Positions 1 through 8,253 are shown, counted from the first letter of the stretch. The stretch is DNA of 56,586 bases from an uncultured Bacteroidota bacterium (GCA_900696575.1 CAADHD010000020.1:1-56586), one strand, 5' to 3'. The notes: a model not told the origin generated them from the letters alone. Numbers and translations: made by a program.

Positions 1-592
1 ATTTAGCGATAAAACATATATATTGGACAATAGTATCATTGCCAAAAAACAATGTATCACCATTATGGCCACCGCTTAGAATAATGTTTCCGAACGGATC
101 GGCACATAAATTTAAGCCTGTGCCTCCAGGCTTTACCGCATCTCTTGCCCAAATTACATTGCCTGATGAATCGTATTTTACAAGATACATCCCCTTGTTT
201 AAGGTATATGGGCCGAAGGTAATGGTAGTCCCCCAGGGAGCATTAGTGGCATATCCTGTTACATAAACATACCCGGCATTATCCGTGGCAACTGAATTAC
301 CGTAATTTTGCGTATTGCCTGTTGCGCTTCTTGCCCAAACAGGATTGCCATTAGCGTTATATTTAGCAAGAAACATAGAAGATGGTGTGGATAAGGTATC
401 TGTACCAAAAACAATATTGGGGCTGAAATAATGGCCGGTTATGTAAATGCTTCCGCTTATATCAGTGGCAATAGAAAGCGATTTATCTTCAGCGCTGCCC
501 CCGGCCATAGTCGCCCATTGCCAGTACGGTGGCTGGGCGTGCACAGTAAAACAACATAGCAGCAAAAAGAAAGCTAAAAAGATAAATTTCAT
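1..592 (-). CDS. SBBP beta-propeller repeat secreted protein, partial (3' end beyond window)
   Basis: Reading the complement from an ATG at 592-590 gives about 197 codons without a stop before the window edge. The first 20 or so residues are a signal peptide (charged start, hydrophobic core, ending VHAQ). The rest is built of repeats about 55-60 residues long around a motif like IATDISGSIYITGHY and VATDNAGYVYVTGYA, with WARS/WARD and FLAKY/LVKY strands between them. This is the pattern of SBBP (seven-bladed beta-propeller) repeats found in secreted or surface Bacteroidota proteins. The start codon overlaps the stop of the upstream gene as ATGA, so the two are probably translationally coupled. 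The C-terminus, where a T9SS sorting domain would be expected, lies outside the window. The specific function is unknown. Confidence 0.8.
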   Translation of the reverse strand, partial: MKFIFLAFFLLLCCFTVHAQPPYWQWATMAGGSAEDKSLSIATDISGSIYITGHYFSPNIVFGTDTLSTPSSMFLAKYNANGNPVWARSATGNTQNYGNSVATDNAGYVYVTGYATNAPWGTTITFGPYTLNKGMYLVKYDSSGNVIWARDAVKPGGTGLNLCADPFGNIILSGGHNGDTLFFGNDTIVQYICFIAK

Positions 593-1998
593 TTTTTCAT
601 ATCTTGCTGAATCGGCTTTCTGTCATTCTCTAATTTTTCAATTTTCCTGTTTAATTCAATAATATAAAGCGTTTGCTCTTCTATTTTTTGCAATAGTCTG
701 GCAGTCATTTGCGCAAGATCAACACCCTCGCTAACCGCTTCTTCTGATGACGGAATTTCAGGCAGGTGTTTATTCTTTGTAATAAATATTTCAAGTTCCT
801 TCAAAGGCATGAGCTTATAATCTTTTTCAAAAACAAAATCAGCCCAGGCAGCGGAGTTATGCAATGCTACTTTCACTTTTTCAGCCAGTATTCCATCAGC
901 TACATACAACCCGTAGTTACCCGGGAAGTTGCTTACATTACCAATGCCAACTTTGCCGTTTACCATAAGCGTAACACCGGCCTGCGGTAACGTACCAATG
1001 CCAACATCGCCATCAAAATGAGATGGTCCGTCAACTGTTAGTCTTACATTTCCTGACGCTGCTGCCGTGCCTATACCCAGGTTTCCGTTAAGATGTGTTT
1101 GTCCGTTTACATAGAAGCGGGCGGCTGAAGGAATTGTATAGTGGCCTATAGCAACACGGTTAGGTGAGCATGTATAAATTAAACTTGGAGTATTAAATTC
1201 CCAGGCAAGCGGTACATTATTACAAGGAGCAGAAAATCCATTAAAACTGCTTTGCAATCTTCCCAAACTATCAAAATAAGCCATTCCTGTGCCGCCAGAA
1301 AAACGGTTTATCAAAATGTTGCCATCGGATTTTATCCTCAACCTTTCCTCGGCATTTGTTTTAATAACTAAATCCTGATCATCATTGGTTCCGATAAAAT
1401 TATTGTTTGGGTCGCTGCCCGTATTGCCGTTCATCGTCCAGTCATCTCGGGGAGGCTCTGTCATTTGCTTTACATTAGCCTGCAAGCAGCCGTTTGCATC
1501 GGTTACCTGAATAAAGTATTCCATAGCGCAGAGGTTATTTGCATTAGCCTGATGGTTGCTATTTAACTGTTCCCAATAATAAGAATAGGGTTCAACACCA
1601 CCGGTTACGGACGTATTAATCCATCCGTTACAGGCTCCGTTAAGGCTTATGTTGTATTCGCGGCTATTTACATTGTAGGTACTGAAAGTTAAATTTACCC
1701 TGATTGCTTCAGGTTCGGTCAACGTAATTTCGGCCGAAACAGGGGTGGTTGCCGGATTTGCATCGGCAACTTCTACTCTGTAATATCCCGAAGCAAGGCC
1801 GGTAAGGTCTTCCACCGTATCGCGTGTACTCCATAAAATACTGTAAGGCGGTGTGCCGCCCGTTATGGTTAAATCAATAGCTCCATCCCTTCCGCCAAAG
1901 CAACTGATGTTGTAGCCGTTGTAATTAGCAGGCGAAAGCTGCAGTGATAGGTTTTGTGCATAGGCAGGCATGATGTACAGGAGTAAAGGATTAATCAA
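589..1998 (-). CDS. SprB-repeat / tail-fibre-like surface protein
   Basis: 469 residues. Two SprB-like repeats lie at about residues 25-75 (CFGGRDGAIDLTITGGTPPY) and 110-180 (NGACNGWINTSVTGGVEPYS), the type seen in gliding adhesin SprB and other Bacteroidota surface proteins. The middle has phage-tail-fibre-like phrases (ERLRIKSDGNILI, GNLGIGT, HFDGDVGIGT). The C-terminal 110 residues contain FEKDYKLMPLKELEIFI and KHLPEIPS followed by a coiled coil, which resembles the intramolecular chaperone-like ends of tail-fibre proteins. The start is uncertain. The listed one is a TTG, and no in-frame ATG exists back to the stop at 2077-2079. The open frame upstream reads HKRFLQTFLLINPLLLYIMP, which would make a better signal peptide, but it runs into a small inverted repeat. 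It is coupled (ATGA) to the SBBP gene downstream. Confidence 0.75.
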   Translation of the reverse strand: MINPLLLYIMPAYAQNLSLQLSPANYNGYNISCFGGRDGAIDLTITGGTPPYSILWSTRDTVEDLTGLASGYYRVEVADANPATTPVSAEITLTEPEAIRVNLTFSTYNVNSREYNISLNGACNGWINTSVTGGVEPYSYYWEQLNSNHQANANNLCAMEYFIQVTDANGCLQANVKQMTEPPRDDWTMNGNTGSDPNNNFIGTNDDQDLVIKTNAEERLRIKSDGNILINRFSGGTGMAYFDSLGRLQSSFNGFSAPCNNVPLAWEFNTPSLIYTCSPNRVAIGHYTIPSAARFYVNGQTHLNGNLGIGTAAASGNVRLTVDGPSHFDGDVGIGTLPQAGVTLMVNGKVGIGNVSNFPGNYGLYVADGILAEKVKVALHNSAAWADFVFEKDYKLMPLKELEIFITKNKHLPEIPSSEEAVSEGVDLAQMTARLLQKIEEQTLYIIELNRKIEKLENDRKPIQQDMKK

Positions 1999-2015
1999 TA
2001 AAAATGTTTGAAGGA

Positions 2016-2039
2016 ATCGTTTGTGAAGACATAAACGAT
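2016..2039. repeat. Dispersed 24-nt inverted repeat, copy 1
   Basis: Arms ATCGTTTGTG and CATAAACGAT around the loop AAGA form a 10-bp stem with one mismatch, followed by GGCG. A second copy with a perfect stem, also followed by GGCG, is at 27375-27398. This copy sits in the 5' region of the tail-fibre-like gene. The gap 2080-2272 to ybeY shows nothing else recognisable. Confidence 0.7.
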
Positions 2040-2272
2040 GGCGTGATGTTAACGCATATTGAATTGCGGGGGGTAGTTACAGAACTTGGTTGTTTTCTCA
2101 TGTATGTCGGATTTGGTAATGTAAACTTAAGCACTATTGTAAATACAAACCAAATTTATTTTCAATTTTTTCAGGCTGATATAGAATATATTACAAAATA
2201 TACTTTTCAGCGATACTGTGTTTTCATTATGGTGGATGGCGGATTTCGGTTTTGCATCCTCTTCCCCTTTAA

Positions 2273-2722
2273 TTACGCGACCGATATTTTGTCTTTCAGC
2301 TTTTTCAAATAAAAATCCTCCATCGCCCGCATCTTTTTTTGTGATGCTGAAGTTTTATCGCTGTATCCGCAAAGGTGCAGCACTCCGTGTATCATTACGC
2401 GGTGTAGTTCCTCCTGAAAAGTTTTGCCGAATATTTTTGCATTCTCCTTTACCCGTTCAATGCTGATGTAAATCTCTCCTTCTATTTCTTTTTTCTTCCG
2501 TCCTGATTTTTCTGATAAATCAAAAGTGATGATGTCGGTGTATTCATCATGATGGAGGTATTGACGGTTGAGGGCAAGAAGGTTTTTATCATTCATAAAA
2601 ACAAATGTCAGCGACTGTATGCTGAAGCCTTCTGCTTGGGAAGAACCCATCAGCCATTGGCGCAAAAGATTTTTCTGCTTCAGTTGAAAGTTTATTCCTT
2701 CCCGAAAAAACCGGATGGGCAT
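2273..2722 (-). CDS. ybeY: Endoribonuclease YbeY (rRNA maturation factor)
   Basis: 149 residues, the usual length for YbeY, a metal-dependent endoribonuclease that acts in 16S rRNA 3'-end maturation and 70S quality control. The signature is MIHGVLHLCGYSDK at residues 110-123: His112 and His116 match two zinc ligands, while the third position, usually His in HGxLHLxGYDH, is Asp122. GYKD/GYSD forms are, as far as I recall, common in Bacteroidota, so the enzyme is probably functional. The earlier YTDIITFDLS and GEIYISIERV segments are also typical of the family. The gene follows pepA by 8 bp and probably shares its transcript. Confidence 0.93.
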   Translation of the reverse strand: MPIRFFREGINFQLKQKNLLRQWLMGSSQAEGFSIQSLTFVFMNDKNLLALNRQYLHHDEYTDIITFDLSEKSGRKKKEIEGEIYISIERVKENAKIFGKTFQEELHRVMIHGVLHLCGYSDKTSASQKKMRAMEDFYLKKLKDKISVA

Positions 2723-2730
2723 GAATCAAA

Positions 2731-4167
2731 TCAGTTCTTCACTTTCTGAAAAAAATCGAGCAGTAGTCTTACTCCTGTTCCTGTTCCGTTTTTAACGCGG
2801 TAGCTGTCAGGTTTTTTTACAAAAGCAGGGCCGGCAATGTCGAAGTGCATGTAGGGATAATCAATAAAGTGAGCCAGAAATTTTCCGGCAGTAATGGCAC
2901 CGGCTTCGGGGCCGCCAATGTTTTTAATATCGGCAATGTCTGATTTAATAAGCTCATCGTATTCTTCCCAAAACGGAAATTCTACTAACCGTTCATAAAC
3001 CGTTTTACCCGACTTCACTAATTTTTCTTTTATTCTGTCATCGGCTGTGCCCATACAAACAATACCAAAAGAGCCAATGGCCATGGCAGCAGAACCGGTA
3101 AGGGTGGAAAATTCCAGCACCAACTTCGGATGGTATTGTTTGGCATAATGCAGGGCATCGGCCAAGATCATTCTGCCTTCGGCATCGGTATTGAGTACTT
3201 CCACGGTTTTGCCGCTGTACATTTTAATGACATCACCGGGGGTGTAAGCATTGCCACCGGGGCGGTTATCCGTTGCGGGAACAAGAGCAATGACATGCAG
3301 CGGAAGCTTCATTTTTGCAATGGCATACATGGTACAACCCACCACGGCAGCTCCGGCCATATCGCATTTCATGTAATCCATGCTGTTGACAGTAGGTTTA
3401 AGGCTTAGGCCACCCGTATCATATACCACTCCTTTGCCCACCAGCACATAAGGTTTGCTGTTAATGGCTTTTCGCGGTTTCCATTCCATGATGGTGAATG
3501 TTGGCGGGGTTACGCTTCCTTTGTTAACGGCTAACAGTCCGCCCATTCCCAGTTTTTCAATTTTTGACTTGTTAAATACTTCTACCGAAAATCCGGCTTC
3601 TTCGCCCAGTTGCTGAAAAGCAAAAGCAAGCTGTTCGGCATTGAGGCTGCTTTGCGGTTCGTTCACCAGATCGCGGGTGCGGCAAACGGCATCGCAGGCT
3701 ATATTCATCCGCTGAATTAAATCATCCTGCATCTTCCTTCCTGAAATCAGAATGGTTTTCAGGGTATTTTTTTCTTTGTCTTTTTCGCTGCGGTATTTCA
3801 GAAACTGGTAATTGCCCAGCGAAGCGCCTTCAGCCATAGCCAATGCTTCAGAAAAATAATCACCAGCGGCTATGTACAGGGCTTCGCCCTTCAGTTTATT
3901 AACCTGTGCAGCCATTCGGTCGCCTGCCTTGCGCATGGCTTCCATTGCTTTGTAATCTTCTTTCTGTTTCTTGATAAACTGAACGGTTACAGTTCGCCTG
4001 TACTGATTCACGGTAACAGAATCGTTTTTATCATCCAATTTCCTTCTGATGTAATCAAGTTCATCGGCATCAAAAAAGGAAGTATCAAACTTTTTTCTGT
4101 CTTTGGTCAGAATCACTATGTGGTCAGAAGGTGAAGGGACATTGGCCTTTTTGATGGTTGTATGCAT
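2731..4167 (-). CDS. pepA: Leucyl aminopeptidase (peptidase family M17)
   Basis: 478 residues. The M17 signature NTDAEGR is at residues 326-332. The metal and catalytic region GKGVVYDTGGLSLKP begins at residue 244, and MKCDMAGAA is near 267. The enzyme removes N-terminal residues from cytosolic peptides using two metal ions. Residues 1-150 are the variable N-terminal domain. No signal peptide is seen, which agrees with a cytosolic location. The start ATG at 4167 is followed directly by conserved-looking sequence, and the 77-bp gap to divergent mqnC must hold both promoters. ybeY follows closely downstream. Confidence 0.95.
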   Translation of the reverse strand: MHTTIKKANVPSPSDHIVILTKDRKKFDTSFFDADELDYIRRKLDDKNDSVTVNQYRRTVTVQFIKKQKEDYKAMEAMRKAGDRMAAQVNKLKGEALYIAAGDYFSEALAMAEGASLGNYQFLKYRSEKDKEKNTLKTILISGRKMQDDLIQRMNIACDAVCRTRDLVNEPQSSLNAEQLAFAFQQLGEEAGFSVEVFNKSKIEKLGMGGLLAVNKGSVTPPTFTIMEWKPRKAINSKPYVLVGKGVVYDTGGLSLKPTVNSMDYMKCDMAGAAVVGCTMYAIAKMKLPLHVIALVPATDNRPGGNAYTPGDVIKMYSGKTVEVLNTDAEGRMILADALHYAKQYHPKLVLEFSTLTGSAAMAIGSFGIVCMGTADDRIKEKLVKSGKTVYERLVEFPFWEEYDELIKSDIADIKNIGGPEAGAITAGKFLAHFIDYPYMHFDIAGPAFVKKPDSYRVKNGTGTGVRLLLDFFQKVKN

Positions 4168-4244
4168 AGTCAGCTTATTTTTACGGGCTGAAATTAGCTG
4201 AATTTGAAAAACCGCATGGCATTACCGGTTGTTTACCTTTACCG

Positions 4245-5366
4245 ATGATGAATAAACACGTATTGCTCCGGAAAGCGCTGAGCGAAGATTTTCTTACTGC
4301 TGAGGAAGGTTTGTTTCTTTTCAAAAATGCCGGCACTTCAGAATTAGCATTTGCTGCCCATCAGTTACGGCTGAAGAAAAAACCGGATAATGTTGTTACA
4401 TGGATAATTGACCGGAATGTGAACACAACCAATGTTTGCATTGCCAATTGCAAGTTCTGTAATTTTTACCGCATACCGGGTCATGAGGAATCGTACATCA
4501 CCACGATTGAGCAATACAAGCAGAAGATTGAAGAAACTTTCCGTTACGGAGGTGATCAGTTACTGCTGCAGGGCGGCCATCATCCCGGCCTTGGTCTTGA
4601 ATTTTATACAACGTTGTTCCGTCAGTTAAAATCGTTTTATCCGGAATTGAAACTTCATGCCTTAGGCCCGCCCGAAGTGGCGCATATCTGCAAGAAAGAA
4701 AAGATGAGCCACGAGGATGTTTTAAAAGCATTAAAGGATGCAGGACTTGATTCATTGCCCGGAGCCGGAGCGGAAATACTGAATGACCGCGTCCGCAGAA
4801 TGATTTCAAAAGGAAAGTGCTCCGGCCGCGAATGGCTTGACATAATGCGTGCTGCCCATCAATTACACATTACCACTTCGGCTACAATGATGTTTGGTCA
4901 TGTGGAAACCTTGGAAGAACGCTTTGAGCATTTGGTCTGGATACGGCAGGTACAGAGCGAAAAACCCACGGATGCCAAAGGGTTTATTGCTTTTATTCCA
5001 TGGCCGTTTCAGGATGAAGGCACACTGCTGCGCAGGCTGAAAGGAATATGCAACCATGTAACGGCTGATGAATACATACGCATGATTGCCCTCAGCCGGC
5101 TGATGTTGCCTAACATAGACAACATACAGGCATCATGGCTTACCGTTGGTAAAACCACCGCACAGATGTGCCTGTATGCAGGCGCCAATGACTTTGGCTC
5201 TATTATGATTGAAGAGAATGTAGTTTCGGCAGCAGGAGCGCCTCACCGTTTTACTTCGCGTACCATACAGGAAGCTATTGCTGAAGCAGGCTTTACTCCT
5301 CGTCTGCGTAACCAGCAATATGAGTTCAGACAGGTGCCGGAGGTGATGGAAGAGCAGGTTTGGTGA
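4245..5366 (+). CDS. mqnC: Cyclic dehypoxanthinyl futalosine synthase MqnC (radical SAM)
   Basis: 373 residues. The radical-SAM cluster motif CIANCKFC places Cys65, Cys69 and Cys72 as [4Fe-4S] ligands, followed by NFYR. Other family features are LQGGHHPGLGLEFY, HALGPPEVAHI, LPGAGAEIL and TTSATMMFGHVE. MqnC cyclises dehypoxanthinyl futalosine in the futalosine pathway to menaquinone. MqnE, the nearest relative, is less likely because the GPPE and FIPWPFQ segments match MqnC better. Two ATGs in tandem (4245, 4248) are possible starts. TACCTTTA at 4234-4241 resembles a -7 box, which would leave almost no leader. The stop codon abuts the first unit of the downstream hairpin repeat array. Confidence 0.93.
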   Translation: MMNKHVLLRKALSEDFLTAEEGLFLFKNAGTSELAFAAHQLRLKKKPDNVVTWIIDRNVNTTNVCIANCKFCNFYRIPGHEESYITTIEQYKQKIEETFRYGGDQLLLQGGHHPGLGLEFYTTLFRQLKSFYPELKLHALGPPEVAHICKKEKMSHEDVLKALKDAGLDSLPGAGAEILNDRVRRMISKGKCSGREWLDIMRAAHQLHITTSATMMFGHVETLEERFEHLVWIRQVQSEKPTDAKGFIAFIPWPFQDEGTLLRRLKGICNHVTADEYIRMIALSRLMLPNIDNIQASWLTVGKTTAQMCLYAGANDFGSIMIEENVVSAAGAPHRFTSRTIQEAIAEAGFTPRLRNQQYEFRQVPEVMEEQVW

Positions 5367-6103
5367 CGGAGAACACAGAGAAAAATTAAAAACCTCCGTG
5401 CCCCTCCGTGACCTCTGTGGTAATAAAAACTAACCACGGAGAACACAGAAATACACAGAGAAAAATTAAAAACCTCCGTGACCTCTGTGGTAATAAAAAC
5501 TAACCACGGAGAACACAGAGAAAAATTAAAAACCCTCCGTGACCTCTGTGGTGAAAAAAAAGCAAACCACGGAGAACACAGAGATACACAGAGAATAGAA
5601 ATAAGATTATGATAGAAAATGAAATTACAGAAAAAATTATTGGCTGTGCCATCGAAGTGCACAAACATTTAGGTCCCGGCCTGCTCGAAAGTGCCTATGA
5701 AGAATGTTTGTATTACGAACTAATAAACAACGGACTAGATGTAAAAAAACAGCTTGCCCTGCCCTTAGTGTACAAGGAAATAAAACTCGATGCCGGCTAC
5801 CGTATTGACTTATTGGTAGAGAATAAAGTAATTGTTGAAATAAAATCGGTAGATGCCATTGCAGAAATACACAAAGCACAACTGATGACCTACATGAAAC
5901 TATCCAACATCAGAATCGGGCTATTGTTGAACTTTAATGTGCTACGATTAAAAGACGGCATAATACGTTGGATTGTATAACCTCCGTGACCTATGTGGTA
6001 ATAAAAACTAACCACGGAGAACTCAGAGATACACAGAGAAATCTAACAAACTCCTCCGTGACCTATGTGGTAATAAAAACTAACCACGGAGAACTCAGAG
6101 AAA
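5367..6103. repeat. Array of six hairpin-forming repeat units, one split by a gene
   Basis: Each unit has a left arm CCACGGAGAACACAGAG (sometimes extended by ATACACAGAGAA), an A-rich loop such as AAATTAAAAAC, and a right arm CTCCGTGACCTCTGTGGT. Units are separated by AATAAAAACTAA. The arms pair (CCACGGAG with CTCCGTGG-like, ACACAGAG with CTCTGTG). Units: 5367-5421 (first 3 bases replaced by the mqnC stop), 5434-5491, 5504-5552, a split unit with left arm 5567-5595 and right arm 5981-5999, 6012-6071, and a lone left arm 6084-6103. The split unit holds the GxxExxY gene as its loop. The units right of the gene share variants (CTATGTGG, ACTCAGAG) that the left units lack. Confidence 0.9.
5609..5980 (+). 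CDS. GxxExxY protein, PD-(D/E)xK nuclease-like
   Basis: 123 residues, the normal size for the GxxExxY family. The name-giving motif is GLLESAY at residues 24-30. A PD-(D/E)xK type core follows: Asp67 in YRIDLLV, then Glu77 and Lys79 in VIVEIKS, the arrangement of metal-dependent nuclease active sites. The function of this family is not established; a nuclease role is inference from the motif. The gene lies entirely between the left arm (5567-5595) and right arm (5981-5999) of one hairpin repeat, with only 13 bp before the ATG and no gap after the stop codon, so gene and repeat look like one unit. No transposase or recombinase is nearby. Confidence 0.85.
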   Translation: MIENEITEKIIGCAIEVHKHLGPGLLESAYEECLYYELINNGLDVKKQLALPLVYKEIKLDAGYRIDLLVENKVIVEIKSVDAIAEIHKAQLMTYMKLSNIRIGLLLNFNVLRLKDGIIRWIV

Positions 6104-6501
6104 CGAACTGCCGAAACAGACATCGAAGAACCATGCAGCCAACAGCATGTATCCTCAATTGACGGAGCGACCCCAATCAGTTGGAGCAGGCTGTGAAAAT
6201 TCCCTCTTAAAAACAACAATACTTTTTGAAGTTGCTTAATGCTGCTCCGGTAATTGTAAAGCCATATATTTCGCTAAAATCATCTATTCTCTTTAATGGC
6301 TTATACCGGCTGATCTGCTATGCTCAATACAGGATGCTGAGAAGTTGCTGACCGGCACCTGTAATAAAATAATACACTGAATGGTTTTGTTTTTACAGTA
6401 ACCAATAACTCTTCAGACTATGTATTATTCTTGTATCAGAAGTTGCTAACAAGAATGTGAAACGTTTTGTTCGTTAATCTCAAGGGATTGGCGTCAGCCG
6501 T
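6104..6501. other. Intergenic stretch, no gene seen
   Basis: About 400 bases between the repeat array and the next promoter box. I find no open frame with protein-like character on either strand, no tRNA and no clear terminator. It is AT-rich in its second half. Confidence 0.5.
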
Positions 6502-6509
6502 TATCTTTG
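6502..6509 (+). promoter_or_regulatory. -7 box TATCTTTG for the broken membrane-protein gene
   Basis: Exact match to the Bacteroidota -7 consensus TAnnTTTG, 22 bases before the ATG at 6532. No matching -33 TTG at the usual 19-21 base spacing was found. Confidence 0.45.
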
Positions 6510-6531
6510 AAACCCGAATTAATATATCCTT

Positions 6532-7389
6532 ATGGCGTCTGAAACCTCAAAACGGACAAGTTACATTTATCTTCTGGCGGGGTACCGGTTATTGCGGCAG
6601 CATTAGGATTTGGTGTTGGACACGTAAGCTATAAGTTTTATTTACCCGTATGGTTATTGAACGCCACCTTAATGCTGATGGCTTCCTGGTCGCTTGGACT
6701 GAATGTTATCCGACAAAAAGATGAAAGCAACATCATACTGGCAACAGCAGCCTTTTTTCTGATTGCACCATGGATTTTAATTTCAATGTTTGCAGGTCTT
6801 GGCCCTCCACCGGAAACACCATTCAGAATGGACAAATACGGCTAAAGAACAGCAAGTGCGGTATTTTATGCTTGTAATTTGCGGTATGTTGATTGCTTTC
6901 GGATTTGCTGCGTTAAGAAACAGCCTCAGAGCTAAAGGAGAAAACTTTTTTTCACTGCTTGGGCTGACAGCGGTATTGATAGCCATTCCACTATTTATCG
7001 TAAACATGCTTTACTGGGGGTTTTACCTTACCGAGTTATTCCAAATTCAGTCCACTCACTATAAAGCAAATTTTCCTGATTGGTTTTTACCGGTAAGGCA
7101 ATTGTTCGGCTTAATTTCAGTAACCGAAGTAGCATTAACATATTTTGCAACATTTGCAATTGCTGTTTCTATGAAAAAAGCAGGTTGGCTCAGCAAAACA
7201 TCCTGTTTCTTTTATACTTTATTCAGCCTGCTGGCTTTTACAATAATTGTATTATCGGCCTTTTTAACGGAACCCCTGAAGGTTCCCGGCTTTGCTGTAT
7301 CCATTCCGGCCTTCCCTTTTCTTATGCCGTATTTCATGGGGGTTAACCTGTTGCGTCAAGCAGGGAACAAGATAAATAATCCGTATTAA
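6532..7389 (+). pseudogene. Multi-pass membrane protein gene with two frameshifts
   Basis: Three consecutive frames join into one sensible protein of about 285 residues. Frame A from ATG 6532 reads MASETSKRTSYIYLLAG. Near the G-run 6579-6582 the reading passes to frame B (VPVIAAALGFGVGHVSYKF through SMFAGLGPPPETP). Near 6820-6830 it returns to frame A (NTAKEQQVRYFMLVICGM to the stop at 7389). The net shift is zero. The product would have seven or eight hydrophobic segments. I do not recognise the family. Either the gene has decayed, or the assembly has two single-base errors. The last segment alone (6790-7389) is open and could in principle be translated, but its first 20 residues are out of the original frame. 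Confidence 0.7.
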
Positions 7390-7720
7390 AGCAACAGCTA
7401 ATTCGTTTTTTTCAGCAGGCTGCCCCAAGCGGATTTTTTTTATCTGCCTCAGGCATTTACCTAAAAACTACCTGCATTCAATATCTGAAATTGCCATGTT
7501 ATGACTGTTTTTCCGGAAGTTTTTAAAGCTTCTTCTCAACCTCTACCATGTGGAATTCCTGTCTTAGCTTCCCGAAGCTTTTTCAAAACCTGAGTAACAT
7601 TATTTCCCTTTGAAATTGATTTGATGCCGTATGGAAGCAATCGTAAGGCTTGAGCTCAAGGCAAGGTGGTAAGCAGGATTCAAGTTGCCTGTAATGCAGC
7701 GCTGGCTGAAGTCATGCAAA
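7390..7720. other. Intergenic stretch with a possible degenerate coding fragment
   Basis: No intact gene. On the minus strand, roughly 7545-7660, a short frame reads GNNVTQVLKKLREAKTG and ends at a stop. It looks protein-like but is too short to identify. Nothing else is seen. Confidence 0.3.
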
Positions 7721-7760
7721 AAAAATCCCGTCCGGTCATTAATGACGAAACGGGATTTTT
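7721..7760. terminator. Bidirectional intrinsic terminator between the membrane gene and ssb
   Basis: Arms AAAAATCCCGT (7721-7731) and ACGGGATTTTT (7750-7760) form an 11-bp stem with A and T runs on both sides. The loop contains a second perfect palindrome GTCATTAATGAC (7735-7746). It lies 21 bases past the ssb stop on the minus strand and can serve both convergent genes. Confidence 0.85.
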
Positions 7761-7781
7761 GTTTTAAGAAGCAAGCAGCTT

Positions 7782-8123
7782 TCAGTCGCTCTTTTTGCCG
7801 AGCATCAGCAGTTCGTTAACCACCACTTCGGTGATGTACTTCTTTTCACCTTCTTTGGTGTTGTAGCTGCGCGAAGTAAGGCGACCGTCAATGGCTACTT
7901 CGCTTCCTTTATTAAGGAACTTCTCAACAACTTCGGCTGTTTTGCCCCAGGCTACACAGTTGTGCCAGTTGGTTTCTGTTACCTTTTCGCCTTTGCCGTT
8001 GGTGTACTGTTCGTTGGTAGCAATGGAGAAGCGGGCTACTTTTTTGCCGGGTTCAAATTCTTTCACGTCAGGATTCTGACCGAGGTTGCCCATAAGGCGC
8101 ACGTTGTTTTTAATTGTGTTCAT
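7782..8123 (-). CDS. ssb: Single-stranded DNA-binding protein, short form
   Basis: 113 residues with an OB-fold: NNVRLMGNLGQNPDVKEF, KVARFSIATNEQYTN, ETNWHNCVAWGKTAEVVEKFLNKGSEVAIDGRL. It binds single-stranded DNA in replication and repair. The protein ends at about the end of the OB domain (VVNELLMLGKKSD). It lacks both the flexible linker and the acidic DDDIPF-like tip that normally recruits partner proteins. This suggests an accessory SSB rather than the only replication SSB. It lies downstream of nosY, with 133 bp between, and probably has its own promoter. Confidence 0.93.
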   Translation of the reverse strand: MNTIKNNVRLMGNLGQNPDVKEFEPGKKVARFSIATNEQYTNGKGEKVTETNWHNCVAWGKTAEVVEKFLNKGSEVAIDGRLTSRSYNTKEGEKKYITEVVVNELLMLGKKSD

Positions 8124-8235
8124 GTTGCTTTGTTTTTAGTTGTTGTTATGGTGTTTTGAATTCAGATGCAAATGTGCAGGCAGAGTTTTGCCAAAGCCGT
8201 ATAAAGTTCGAATGCTTCTGATTGTATGCCTTAAT

Positions 8236-8253
8236 AACCGTATGCAAACGGTT
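8236..8253. terminator. Small hairpin 3' of nosY
   Basis: Arms AACCGT and ACGGTT around a 6-base loop, just past the nosY stop on the minus strand. There is no T-run, so it is a weak terminator or RNA-end stabiliser at best. Confidence 0.35.

Noticed and set aside
39-266. Plus-strand frame of 75 codons
   Set aside because: Antisense to the SBBP-repeat gene, whose minus-strand translation has a signal peptide and clear repeats.
5243-5668. 141-codon minus-strand frame across the array
   Set aside because: Repetitive translation of the repeat units, antisense to mqnC and the GxxExxY gene.
5367-6103. CRISPR-like array
   Set aside because: Units are hairpins with A-rich, nearly constant spacers, not unique spacers of equal length, and no cas gene is nearby.
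5968-6162. Small frame in the right part of the repeat array
   Set aside because: It only translates two repeat copies and shows no protein-like character.
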